A DNA stretch of 64,000 nucleotides from positions 175,248 through 239,247 of the forward strand of contig JAGFNQ010005638.1 of NCBI GenBank assembly GCA_024364735.1, read 5' to 3'. Of the stretch, positions 11,251 through 21,971 are shown in pieces. The notes under the pieces were generated by a model, which saw only the letters and a list, made by a program, of their open reading frames with translations, was not told the origin of the DNA and did not search any database. The position numbers and the translations under genes are program-made. This stretch comes from Boesenbergia rotunda. Taxonomy: Eukaryota > Streptophyta > Magnoliopsida > Zingiberales > Zingiberaceae. The stretch's first letter is position 1; each line of letters starts with the position of its first letter.

Positions 11251-12070
11251 CTATAGAGGCTGCTGTGAGGGCTGTGGTTGAGGGTTTTGTTGGCAGAAAG
11301 CGTTCCCGTACCTCAAATTTGGATGATTCCTCCAACCGAGGTTATAAGTAGAGGAATAAGGATTATTTCTTGCTTGAAATTGTCCTCTTACTAATGTTGC
11401 TACTGTCTCGTCTTGTTGGAGGGTGGGGCATGAGTCTGAGGTGTGCTCTTGACTAGAGCAAATGCCACACACACTTATCATTTGACTTGACTGTGGAGGT
11501 ACAGAAAGATTTGAGCCTTGATTTGCATTATTAACCTTCAATTCTTTAATAAGTGATGTGATTTCTACCAATGAATTCCTTATCTCTTTCTGATCAGTAG
11601 GAACTATCTGAAGTTCACCCACTCCTCTGGTAGTCAAGGCTCTGCTTTCAAATTGTTGGGAATTCTCAGCCATATTAGAAATTAGCTCCCTAGCTTGCAT
11701 TGGCGTTTTGTTCACTAGGGCCCCTCCAGCTGCAGCATCTATCATAACTCTGTCCATCTGTAGCAATCCCTCATAAAAGTATTGAATCAAAAGTTGCTCA
11801 CTAATCTGATGCTGGGGGCAACTTGAACACAGCTTGTTGAATCTCTCCCATTAATCATATAGGGTCTCACCTACCACTTGCTGAATACCGCAGATGCTTT
11901 TTCTGATTATAGCTGTTCTGGAGGCTGAGAAATATTTTTCCAAAAATGCTTTCTTCATGGAGATCCAACTAGACACATGTCCTGTAGGTAGATAATAAAA
12001 CCAGTCTTTTGCCGCTCCTGCCAGTGTGAAGGGAAAAGCTCTCAGCTTGATATCTTCTTCAGAAATGCCG
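11251..12070 (-). pseudogene. Athila-type gag, central part with zinc knuckle
   Basis: Minus-strand translation matches the plus-strand gag: KLRAFPFTLAGAAKDWFYYL, then FLEKYF, ICGIQQVVGETLYD, LLIQYFYEGL and a zinc knuckle CGICSSQEHTSDSC (CX2CX4HX4C). A stop replaces Tyr at 11851-11853, within YD-WERF. The gag is cut at 12070 by the solo LTR and resumes at 14174. Confidence 0.88.
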
Positions 12071-12161
12071 TGTAACACCCAATAATTTTCTACTATTATT
12101 AGGGATTTTTCGGAATTTTTATAGCATTTTTTGGAATTAAAAATAAAAAGAAAAAAATGTA

Positions 12162-12244
12162 GGGGTCGGGTGGGATTTGATCCCGCGACCACAAGGGAAG
12201 CAAAGCCTTAAGGGCATCCAAGTGACCGGCTGGGCTAAGGTATC
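12162..12244 (-). other. tRNA-like module in solo LTR (antisense)
   Basis: The minus strand has a perfect A-box match, TAGCCCAGCCGG (TRGCNNAGYNGG), and about 45 nt later a T-arm-like GGG-ATCAAAT-CCC. It is the best preserved of the antisense modules. Confidence 0.6.
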
Positions 12245-13804
12245 AAGCACAGAAAAGTATGAAGCGAAATAATATTATAGTTGATTTAGCCCGTTTCATG
12301 AAGAGGTATTTAAACTTCAACTTAAGTTGTGTTAAGACCCCTCTTAGGGTTTCGGGAGGCCGCGCGAGCAAAGGAGAGGGGGCTGCGAAAACAGGAAAAA
12401 AGGGGGGGTTTTCTTCCTCCTTCTTCTTCCTCTTGAAGTAGAAAACCTAGGGCTTCTTCCCTAGGGCCAAGGGTGAAGTTTTCTTGCAAAGGAAGAGGAA
12501 AAGAACCCTACGCTAGAAATTTCGAGATACTTAGTGAGTTTTCTTCAAGAAAAGGGTAAGTAGATCACTCACCTGCAATAGAAGTAGTTTCCGTTATGTC
12601 GTTTCCGATGTAGAACCTTGATTTTATGATCTAAGTGCATGTTTTAAGTTTATGCTAATTGCGTGTCTTAAGTTTATAAAGAGAACATGTTTATTAACTT
12701 AGAACTTGGTTTTGATTAAGTTTTGGTTGTGTTACCTAAGTATGATAAGACTAAATTCTTGAAAAGTCCCAAAAATGAGTTTTGGGTTAAGGGCACGCAA
12801 GGTGCTCGATGAAAGTTCCAAGTAAGAAAGGTAAAGTTTTGTAGTGCAAAAAGTTATGCAAAAGGAAAGATAGCTTGATAATTATAAGCTTTATGAGTAA
12901 GAAAGTATTTTACTTTTGTAAAGTAACATGTATCGGGCAAAAGAGAGGCCCACAGAAAGTTAGAAAGAAGCTCTAATAGGGTGCGGTGGCTAGCTACCCC
13001 AAACCTATTAGAGAAGCACGCAATTGGTACATTGATACCATGGTACAATGTCAAGGCCTAAAGAAAGTTGAATATTATTTTCAAGTATATAAGTATTTAC
13101 AAGTGTTTTAGCTTTGAGTACATGTCTTTATTTCAATAAGTTCACATTGATACTTTGCAAGCATGATAAAGGGTAAGAGTAAAGAGGTAAGTATTTTTAA
13201 TATATGAGCATGTTAAGTTTGCAAATGTTTTATGCAAGTAATGTTTTCATCATGATTGAGCATGATAAGTATATGTAAGTTTTCCCATGTGCATGTATTT
13301 TGGAAGTAAGCATTCTTTGAAAAGAGCATGTTTATCCCTTATCGTTTGGATTTGTGAGTTAGGATTTACTTACTAAGCAATTTGCTTATTAGTTGCATTT
13401 TCCTTCTATTGCAGATAAAGGTAAAGAAAAAGCATAAGTTAAGGAGGCGAAGGGACTTGCTTTGATGTTCAGTGGCGGCGGAACCGTGGAAGAGATCTTT
13501 GGGCTAAGTCTTGTAGAACATGTGTTTGGTTGTTTTGAAGTGGTAGAATGAAGGACTTTGTTTAAACTACGCATAGAGGTTAAGTTTGGTACAAACTCTA
13601 GAGTGTTTTGCTTACATTTTTATAGTTTTGTTAAATCTCGCAAGGATTCTAATTTCAAGTTATTGGATTCGTTTTGAGTTGCTAAAATGTTTATAAAACT
13701 AGTATAGAGTATAGAAATGGAGTTATGTCTTTGTATACATTGGAGGTATGTGAATTGTGGACTTTTGAAACAAGTTTTCAGGTCTGAAATGTAGGTTTTC
13801 AGGC

Positions 13805-13970
13805 GTGCCAGTCGACTGGTTCAGAACCACTCGACTGCCCTATCGAACAGTAGCTTCTGTTCGATGCACCAGTTGACTGCCAAGAGGCCAGTCGACTGGT
13901 GCCGCGCCCAGAAACTTGCTGTGGCCGATACCAGTCGACTGGCTATATAGCAGTCGACTGGTACCATTGA
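13805..13970. repeat. Cluster of GTCGAC-centred palindromes
   Basis: CCAGTCGACTGG and close variants occur in pairs: 13807, 13891, and the pair around 13930-13962 separated by CTATATAG. Between the pairs lies CGCCCAGAAACTTGCTGTGG, which has counterparts in the other clusters of the window. The region is non-coding. Confidence 0.85.
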
Positions 13971-13977
13971 AAAGAAG

Positions 13978-14045
13978 TGGTATAGAGCAGCTGGTTAATG
14001 CTTTAGCCATGTAACTAAGAGGTCTAGGGGTCAAATCCTTGCAAA
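13978..14045 (+). other. tRNA-like module near LTR 3' end (sense)
   Basis: A-box-like TAGAGCAGCTGG (11 of 12 positions) is followed about 45 nt later by AGGG-GTCAAAT-CCTT. A close copy is at 30879-30946 in the related LTR. Confidence 0.6.
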
Positions 14046-14173
14046 GCAAATAAAATGAAAGTTGTTTTGTTTTTTGTTGAAAAAAAAGAGAAGGAAGAAA
14101 AAAAATTTGAGCAAGTTAAGGGAAGTCAAGTAGTTGTAACTTAAAGCTTAGTATAAAAAGGTGGGTCGTTACA

Positions 14174-14529
14174 TGCCCTGAGGCTTCATAGTAGAGCATA
14201 CAACATGGAATTCGTGCCTGCCTATCTGGATCCTCTCCAGATAATCCCTGAAACTTGGGCAGCAAATTAATGAGTCCAGATCTGAGCTCAAAATCTCCCG
14301 CCAGCTCTGGATAAGCTATGCTGGAGTACTGAAATGCAGCATCTGGTGCTGCAAGCTCCTTCATAGTTCGCTGGTGATCTGCCATGTTACTCCCTGAGTG
14401 AGTGAAAATAGTCTGAATAGGAGGGATATCTGTAGTCTCAGAAAGAATGCCCTGGCTCCTCCTGGCTCTAAAAGTTCTCTCAATCTCAGGGTCGAATTCT
14501 TCTAAATCAGTACCTGAAGACCTGGTCAT
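14174..14529 (-). pseudogene. Athila-type gag, N-terminal part
   Basis: The minus strand starts MTRSSGTDLEEFDPEIERTF, aligned with the plus-strand gag start at 47309. It continues through LINLLPKFQGLSGEDP. A 2-nt deletion near 14205-14215 then shifts the frame, and the solo LTR begins at 14173. The 15 codons upstream of MTRS are also open in both copies, but MTRS is the likelier start because the upstream codons look like leader sequence. Confidence 0.88.
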
Positions 14530-14674
14530 AAAATAAAACAAATCGCAGTAAAAGTGGATAGAGAGATAAAACAAATAAAATCAAATCAACAGATATAACA
14601 TTAAGCGCAAGAATAAATCAAGAAAGATATGCAATAAGTGCACAAGTAAAAATCAAACTAATCAACTAGTTGGT

Positions 14675-14692
14675 TCCCCGGCAACGGCGCCA
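14675..14692 (-). other. Primer-binding site, Athila type
   Basis: The minus strand reads TGGCGCCGTTGCCGGGGA, 6 nt inside the LTR end. This is the PBS usually given as tRNA-Asp complementary in Athila elements. It sets the strand of the element. Confidence 0.93.
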
Positions 14693-14976
14693 AAAATTTG
14701 ACGGACCCAAAATGACTGTCACGAATGTGGGTCTCAAATTTAGATATGAATAAAATGCTGGAAACCCTTTTACAATCAAAAATATGAAAATGTAGTAAAG
14801 CGGCCTCAGGTCGTGTTTTTCCAAGGGACTAGTAGAGATAGTTGATTCTCACTTGGTTTATGTGTCGTTTGTGTTTTTGGGTTTAAAAAAAGTAATTGGA
14901 TTTTGGGTTATAATCGAAAATGAAATTGCAATGGAAAAGTAAGAACCTTGAACTAATGAACTAAACAAGAAGTTGG

Positions 14977-15999
14977 TGTTGGGTTTTTCGGGCCGCGAAA
15001 ACCGCCTTTTCGCGTCGCGGAAACCCCGAGAACCCAAAGCCATGGATCTCGTGCGAAGAAAAAAAAAATTCCGAAACAAAATCACGTATTCATTTCATGC
15101 TCAAAACTCGATCTACTCCTAGATCTAAAGAGGGATAAACCATTTTTACCTTTGGTGCGTGCCACGCTTAATCCCGCTCGCTCCTTTTGGATGTCGAATC
15201 TCTAAGACATCAAGTGCCGTCCCTCTAGAAGTATCCACGCGAACAAAGTGGATGGAGGAAACCCTTTAGGTGTGCTAGCACCTTTCAAGGGTTCGGCCAA
15301 GGGGAGAAAAAGAAGAAGAACACCAACACTTGGAGGAGGAAGAAGAGAAGACCCACAATGAGAAAAATGGAACCAAACATTGTTTTGTTCTCTCATTGTG
15401 GCCGGCCACATAATGGCCATTAATGGTCATTAAGTGGCCGGACATAATGGCCATTAAGTGGCCTGCCATAACCCCCTTTCAAATTGAAAGGGGGTTATGG
15501 CAGGCCACTTAATGGCCATTAATGGCCATTATGGCCGGCCACTTAATGGCCATTAATGGCCATTATGTGGCCGGCCTCAATGAGAGAACAAAACAATGTT
15601 TGGTTCCATTTTTCCCATTGTGGGTCTTCTCTTCTTCCTCCTCCAAGTGTTGGTGTTCTTCTTCTTTTTCTCCCCTTGGCCGAACCCTTGAAAGGTGCTA
15701 GCACACCTAAAGGGTTTCCTCTATCCACTTTGTTCGCGTGGATACTTCTAGAGGGACGGCACTTGACGTCCTAGAGATCCGACATCCAAAAGGAGCGAGC
15801 GGGATTAAGCGTGGCACGCACCAAAGGTAAAAATGGTTTATCCCTCTTTAGATCTAGGAGTAGATCGAGTTTTGAGCATGAAATGAATACGTGATTTTGT
15901 TTCAGAATTTTTTTTTTCTTCGCACGAGATCCATGGCTTTGGGTTCTCAGGGTTTCCGCGACGCGAAAAGGCGGTTTTCGCGGCCCGAAAAACCCAACA
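14977..15999. repeat. Large inverted repeat from two opposed LTR 3' ends
   Basis: Arms 14977-15482 and 15484-15999 are near-identical reverse complements around a centre at 15483 (TTTCAAATTGAAA). Each arm is the last ~510 bp of the copia LTR, including TTTTCGCGGCCCGAAAAACC and the AATGGCCATT/GGCCGGCC palindrome stretch. ORFs in both directions here (for example at 15556-15774) are LTR sequence, not genes. Confidence 0.95.
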
Positions 16000-16000
16000 G

Positions 16001-16012
16001 TGGTATCAGAGC
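16001..16012 (+). other. Primer-binding site (tRNA-Met), copia copy 1
   Basis: TGGTATCAGAGC begins 1 nt after the LTR end ACCCAACA (15999). It is followed at once by a hairpin ACGTGC-GAA-GCACGT. Confidence 0.93.
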
Positions 16013-17617
16013 CACGTGCGAAGCACGTATTTATTTTTTTGTATGGGATACAAAATTTAGAGTAGTTTATGATTCTGTAAATTTTCTAATTTTTAGGATT
16101 TTATGAGTATTTTTCTCGTAGAGGCGAAGCAACGAGTGCGAAGCACTTGTACACTTCGGCCACCGAGAAAAACTTCTCCGAAACGGCAAGTTTCGCCCAA
16201 ATAGATTTTGGGACAGTGGGTTATGCACTGTTAGATCGCGATACGACACTCACGAAATTAATTTCGTGAGTAGGGGCACCGCCCCTAACCCCCCAAGGGG
16301 CCTTGTCACGTGATTGTGCCCGAAACCCGCTTAACGGGACCACCGTGGAGTTGTGACTCATAAAATTCGTAAAATACATAGAAAAATTAGATAAATTTCT
16401 ATAAAATACATAATTTTGAATTATGTACAGTAGTGTGATGGTCATGGCCCAAGACCCTATTTTAATTAGATTAAAATATGTGTGTAATTCATATTACGGC
16501 CTGCTTGCCGTTATTTGTGTTGTGTGTGTTGTATTATGATTGCGACCTACGTGTCGGCCTTTTATTTATTATTTCTATTAAAATTAGTTTAAGACTCGAA
16601 TGTAACTCGAGTTTAAATTTTGTAATGTACAAAATTGAAGATGAAGGAAATTCTAGAGAAGACGGACTCGTGGGAAGCAAGCCGACAACACATGGGGTTC
16701 TGGAAGGAGGAGCTTGGAGAAGCTGCTGCCTAGACCCTAGGTTGACCAAAGGATCTTCTCATTGGCTTGTGAAGATCTTAGTAGGGCCATGACTAATCAC
16801 ACTTTAATTTTCTTGTATATTTTATTTTTTGCTTATATGTATGTGATGCATGTTAGTATAGAATAGAATATACATGAGTGTATGTGATGCACATGTAATG
16901 TGGGAACCACATCTTGATGTGCACCTAATACACATTTAGGTTAAATTAGATTTAATAAATGCCTAAATACGATGCACATCATCGATTAGATTAGATCTAA
17001 ATCGAAATCAACTCGTATATGCCTAACGAGCCTTGATACCCATCACTACCACGATCATATGCGATTGTTGAATCTGCCAAAGCAGAGCAATGCATTTAAT
17101 CATGGTGGGATGCGGAGGGACAACCTTGGTCTCGCCTATCACGCTTGGGTTAGATTGAGCTCAATTAGATTGAGTAACTAGTTAGCTCAATTGGATCGAG
17201 TCTAACTATAGGCATACTCCAATAGTTGGAAAGGTAGGACAAGATCGCATTTATCAATAGTCTTGGGCGATTTAGCCAAAGCTAACTCAAGATTATTCAT
17301 AAATGTTAATTCTTGATCCTATAAACAAGAGTTGCATAGAGATGTAATTGGTAATTAGTACCTACCGATCATACTAAGTCTTGGGCGATTTAGCCAAAGC
17401 TAACTCAAGGCGTAGTATGATGTGGATCTTATCCTACGAGAATTATAGTTAGTTGGTGTGGATCTAGTAGTGTGGTTTTACCACATCTATGACTCGATTC
17501 TACCAAAGCCCTATAATTCAGTGGGAGCATCATTTAATTAAAGGCCTAGTTAAATGATAAATAAAATATGATACAATGGTGGATATTTATTTTCTGCATT
17601 TTATGTTGTAGATTACC
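16013..17617 (+). other. Long untranslated leader of copia copy 1
   Basis: 1.6 kb separate PBS and gag. Visible structures are hairpins (ACGTGC-GAA-GCACGT next to the PBS, AGTGC-GAA-GCACT near 16136), a perfect 24-nt palindrome at 16248-16271 (ACTCACGAAATT and its complement), then GGGGC-ACC-GCCCC and CCCC-CCAA-GGGG. The 31-nt phrase beginning TCTTGGGCGATTTAGCCAAA occurs twice (near 17262 and 17382). An ORF of 104 codons (16478-16792) is also open in copy 2 (38573-38887), but I see no known domain in it. Confidence 0.75.
16248..16271. repeat. Perfect 24-nt palindrome in copia leader
   Basis: ACTCACGAAATT followed by AATTTCGTGAGT. It is conserved at 38343-38366 in copy 2. By position it resembles dimerisation/packaging hairpins in retroviral leaders. 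That role is inference. Confidence 0.85.
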
Positions 17618-20600
17618 ATGTCAAACACGAACACTCTCTCTCTACGATCTGTTCTTGAGAAGGACAAGCTCCTAAGAGCTAATTTCCTGGACTGGTACAG
17701 GAATCTGAGGATAGTCCTCACGCAGGGACGTAAGCTGTACGTTCTGGAGCAAGCAGTTCCTGATGCACCACCAGCCTCTGCCGCTCATAGTGTTAGAGAT
17801 GCTCATCAGAAGCATCTAGATGACGCGTTAGACGTGTCATGCCTAATGCTATGCTGTATGTCTCCTGAGCTTCAGAAGCAACATGAGAAAATGAATGCTT
17901 TTGATATGATTGGCCATTTCAAGCAACTATATCAAGGGCAGGCAAGGCATGAGAGGTTTGAAGTGACTCAGGCCCTCTTTTCATGCAAGATGAAAGAGGG
18001 AACCCCTGTAGGAACTCACGCACTCCAAATGATTGGGTACGTCGAGAACCTCGAGAGGTTGGGGTTCCCTTTGGGCCAAGAGCTGGCTACTGATCTGATC
18101 CTGCAATCGTTGCCGGTGAGTTACCGTCAATTCGTCATGAACTACAATATGAACAAATTAGACAAACCACTGCCCGAGATTCTCAACATGTTAAGAACTG
18201 CTGAGCCTAATCTCACCACTGCCAAGTCCAGTACCGTCCTAATGGTACAAAAGGGCAAGGGTAAGGCCAAGATGAAGCCCAAAGGTAAGGGTAAGACCCA
18301 AACCAAGGGCAAAGCCAGCTCTTCAACACTCAAACCTAAAGGTGGGGTTGCTAAGGATGCTACCTGCTTCCACTGCGGTAAGACTGGGCATTGGAAGCGG
18401 AACTGCAAGGTATACCTAGAAGATCTGAAGAAGAAGAGAAGTGAGACTTCTACTTCAGGTATAAATGTTATAGAAGTCAACCTTTCTATTTCTACATCAT
18501 GGGTATTAGATACTGGGTGTGCTTCTCACATTTGTACTAATGTGCAGGCGCTGAGAAATAGCAGGGCATTGGCCAAGGGCGAGGTGGACCTACGAGTAGG
18601 CAATGGAGCAAGGGTTGCTGCTGTTGCTATAGGGACTTACTTTCTATCTCTACCCTCTGGGCTTGTACTGGAATTGATAACTGTTGTTATGTACCTGTAC
18701 TAACAAAGAATATCATTTCAGTTTCATGTTTAGATAACAAAGGTTTTTCATTCATAATAAAGGACAAATGCTGTTCTGTTTATTTAAAGGATATGTTCTA
18801 TTGTAGCGCACATCTGATGAATGGCCTCTATATTCTAGACTTAGAGAGCCCTATCTATAACATGAATACCAAGAGGTTGAGATCAAATGAGTTGAACCCA
18901 ACCTATCTCTGGCACTGTCGCTTAGGCCACATAAATGAGAGTCGCTTGTCCCAGCTCCATAAGGATAGTTTGCTGGACTCATTTGATTTTGAGTCATATG
19001 AGACATGCGAGTCATGCCTTCTAGGCAAGATGACTAAGACTCCCTTTAGTGGACATAGCGAAAGAGCGACAGACTTGTTAGGACTCATACATAGTGATGT
19101 ATGTGGCCCTTTCAATGTCGCTGCCAAAGGTGGTTACAGGTACTTCATCACATTTACTGATGACTTCAGTAGATATGGCTATGTGTATTTGATGACACAT
19201 AAGTCAGAATCCTTTGAAAAGTTCAAAGAATTCAGAAAAGAAGTACAGAACCAACTTGGCAAGAGTATTAAGATACTTCGATCAGATCGAGGTGGAGAAT
19301 ACTTGAGCCATGAGTTTCGTAACTACCAAGCTGAGTGTGGGATTCTATCCCAACTCACTCCCCCTGGAACACCACAGTGGAATGGTGTATCCGAAAGGAG
19401 GAATCGTACCTTATTAGATATGGTACGATCTATGATGAGTCACGCAGATCTTCCTATATCCTTTTGGGGATATGCTCTAGACACGGCAGCGTTCACACTA
19501 AACCGTGTTCCATCAAAGGCTGTCATGAAGACACCATATACGATATGGACAGGGAGGAGTCCCAAGATGTCTTTCATGAGGGTTTGGGGTTGTGAGGCTT
19601 ACGTACGACGTCAAGTCTCAGACAAACTGGGACCCAAATCTGATAAGTGTTATTTCATAGGGTATCCCAAGGAAACGAAGGGATACTACTTCTACATTCC
19701 TAGTCAGCACAAAGTGTTTGTTGCTAAGACTGGAGTATTTCTAGAAATGGACTTTGTTTCTAGAAAGACTAGTGGGAGTACGTTCAGTCTTGAAGAAGTT
19801 CAAGACATGGATAATAGCACTGAAGCCTTGATGGAAGTTGAATAGGAACCACAAAGTGTGGTGGTTGATGATGTTGTTGCACAAGAAGCTGTGGAACAAC
19901 AACCTGTTCATGTAGACCTACCTCTTCGCAGGTCTGATAGGGTACGTCGTCAGCCTGAGAGATACTCATTTCTCTTGTCTGACCATGATGACGTTATGCT
20001 CGTTGAGAACGAGCCTACCTCCTATCAAGAAGCTGTGATGAGCCCAGATTCTGAGAAATGGCTAGAGGCCATGAGATCCGAGATGGATTCCATGTACACC
20101 AACCAAGTATGGACTTTGGTTGATCCACCTGAAGGGGCCAAACCCATTGGGTGTAAGTGGGTCCTTAAGAGAAAGACTGACATGGATGGACTTGTACATA
20201 CCTATAAGGGTAGACTAGTAGCTAAAGGTTTCAAGCAAATTCATGGTATTGACTATGATGAAACTTTTTCTCCAGTCGCGATGTTCAAGTCCATTAGGAT
20301 CTTGCTTGCTATTGCAGCATACCACGATTATGAGATCTGGTAGATGGACGTCAAAACTGCGTTTCTGAATGGAAACTTCCTCGAGGAAGTGTACATGACA
20401 CAACCTGAGGGTTTTGTAGATCCAAAGCATACTGGTAGAGTATGCAAGCTGCATAAGTCCCTTTATGGACTAAAGCAAGCTTCTCGAAGCTGGAATCTTC
20501 GATTCGATGATGCAATCAAACAGTTTGGTTTCATCAAGAATGAAGATGAACCTTGTGTCTACAAAAGGGTTAGTGGGAGCACAGTTGTCTTCCTTGTTTT

Positions 20601-21591
20601 GTATGTAGATGACATACTACTCATTGGGAATGACATTCCTTCACTACAGTCTGTGAAGACTTGGTTGGGGAATTCCTTCTCAATGAAAGACTTAGGTGAA
20701 GCAGCCTATATTCTAGGCATAAAGATCTATAGAGATAGATCTAAGAGATTGCTTGGCCTAAGTCAGAGTACATTCATTGATACCGTTTTGCAACGGTTTG
20801 CCATGCAGAATTCCAAGAAGGGAAATCTGCCAGTGTCACATGGCGTGAGTCTTTCGAAGACTCAAGGTCCCTCTTCTAGAGAGGAGAGAGACCGCATGAG
20901 CAAGATCCCTTATGCCTCAGCCATAGGATCTATCATGTACGCCATGTTATGTACTCGTCCTGATGTCTCGTATGCTTTGAGAATGACGAGCAGATACCAG
21001 TCAGATCCAGGTGAACGTCACTGGATAGCAGTCAAGAATATTCTTAAGTACTTGAGAAGTACTAAAGAATATTTTTTGATATTTGGAGGCGAAGAGGAGC
21101 TAACTGTAAAAGGTTACAGTGATGCAAGCTTCCAAACTGACCAGGATGACTACAGATCGCAGTCAGGGTTCGTGTTTTGCTTAAATGGTGGCGTTGTCAG
21201 CTGGAAGAGTTCAAAGTAGGATACAGTTGCTGATCCTACAACAGAAGCTGAGTACATTGCTGCATCTGAGGCAGCAAAGGAGGCAGTTTGGATCCGCAAG
21301 TTCATTACTGAGCTTGGAGTGGTTCCTAGCATAGCCGACCCAGTACAGCTCTATTGTGACAACAATGGAGCTATTGCGCAGGCTAAGGAACCTCGTTCAC
21401 ACCAGCGGACCAAACACATACTACGGCGTTTCCATCTCATTCGAGAGATCATCGATCGAGGAGATGTGAAGATATGCAGAGTACCCACAGAGGCTAACAT
21501 TGCAGATCCCTTGACCAAGGCTTTGGCACAGACCAAGCATGATGGTCACACTAGGTCATTGGGTAGTAGATACTACAGTGATTGGCACTAG
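17618..21591 (+). pseudogene. Ty1/copia gag-pol polyprotein (copy 1), one frameshift and three CAG-to-TAG stops
   Basis: The gag is of the UBN2 type, starting MSNTNTLSLRSVLEKDKL, with a zinc knuckle CFHCGKTGHWKRNC. Protease has WVLDTGCASH. GAG-pre-integrase (YLWHCRLGHI), integrase (IHSDVCGP, LRSDRGGEYL, WNGVSERRNR), RT (MDVKTAFLNG, LYVDDILLIG) and RNase H (GYSDASFQ, TTEAEYIA, YCDNNGAI, HQRTKHI) follow. The order, with integrase before RT, is copia. Compared with copy 2, one base is lost near 18676 (frameshift), and stops stand at 19843-19845, 20341-20343 and 21217-21219. Copy 2 shows Gln at the first two sites, and the family shows Gln at the third. All catalytic motifs are otherwise intact. 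The lineage within copia is unresolved (Tork-like possible). Confidence 0.93.
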
Positions 21592-21596
21592 TTCTA

Positions 21597-21605
21597 GTGG
21601 GAGAT
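21597..21605 (+). other. Polypurine tract, copia copy 1
   Basis: GTGGGAGAT directly precedes the LTR start TGTTAGTG at 21606, after the RNase H stop. Confidence 0.75.
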
Positions 21606-21971
21606 TGTTAGTGAAAGCCCTAGAGCCAATCATGTGATGGTTGTTGTATGGACTCATTGTATCATATTTCATATATATATATAAAGGCATTTGATTATGG
21701 TTATTATACTTACTTGTATTGGTGCCAAATAACTAAGTGTAATAATGTCCTTGGTAGTAGTGTTCTCTATATCATCTCACTATCGATTCAACCAATCGAT
21801 TGATATAGATATGAACCTACTACCAAGGACGTTATTACACTTAGTTATTTGGCACCAATACAAGTAAGTATAATAACCATAATCAAATGCCTTTATATAT
21901 ATATATGAAATATGATACAATGAGTCCATACAACAACCATCACATGATTGGCTCTAGGGCTCTCACTAACA
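21606..21971. repeat. Foldback of two opposed LTR 5' ends
   Basis: 21606-21760 is the first ~155 bp of the LTR (TGTTAGTGAAAGCCC..., with a TATATATATATAAAGG box). At AGTAG (21756-21760) the sequence switches to the reverse complement of LTR positions ~219 to 1, ending CACTAACA at 21971. AGTAG is present in both joined sequences at the switch point, so the junction has 5 bp of microhomology. Confidence 0.92.

Larger units (their letters stand above)
12071..14173 (+). mobile_element. Solo LTR of a chromovirus-like element, near-perfect 5-bp TSD
   Basis: Termini TGTAACACCC and GGTGGGTCGTTACA. It is flanked by TGCCG (12066-12070) and TGCCC (14174-14178), one mismatch. The undisturbed gag at 47655-47675 shows what the empty site looked like. 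No PBS, PPT or protein is present, so it is a solo LTR of 2.1 kb. A TATA-like GTATTTAAAC is at 12317, a predicted donor at 12556 and an acceptor at 13414. It carries a tRNA-like module near each end and a palindrome cluster at 13805-13970. It is clearly related to the LTR at 28687-31156. Confidence 0.92.
14977..21971 (+). mobile_element. Rearranged Ty1/copia element (copy 1), TSD GTTGG, interior inverted relative to its LTR ends
   Basis: The insertion is flanked by GTTGG at 14972-14976 and 21972-21976. Its outer termini are TGTTGGG...CACTAACA, the reverse complement of this family's LTR ends, while PBS, gag, pol and PPT inside run on the plus strand. Each end is a foldback: inverted LTR end plus direct LTR end on the left, direct LTR start plus inverted LTR start on the right. 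A standard-oriented LTR of the same family (36148-38092, 1945 bp) allows the comparison. About 65 percent of the LTR sequence is missing at both ends. Confidence 0.9.

Noticed and set aside
12162..12244. Genuine tRNA gene
   Set aside because: No acceptor stem or credible anticodon arm; only A-box and T-arm resemblance remains.
15202..15774. Similar ORFs reading outward in both directions
   Set aside because: They are the two arms of the LTR inverted repeat; the similarity comes from the palindrome, not from a gene pair.
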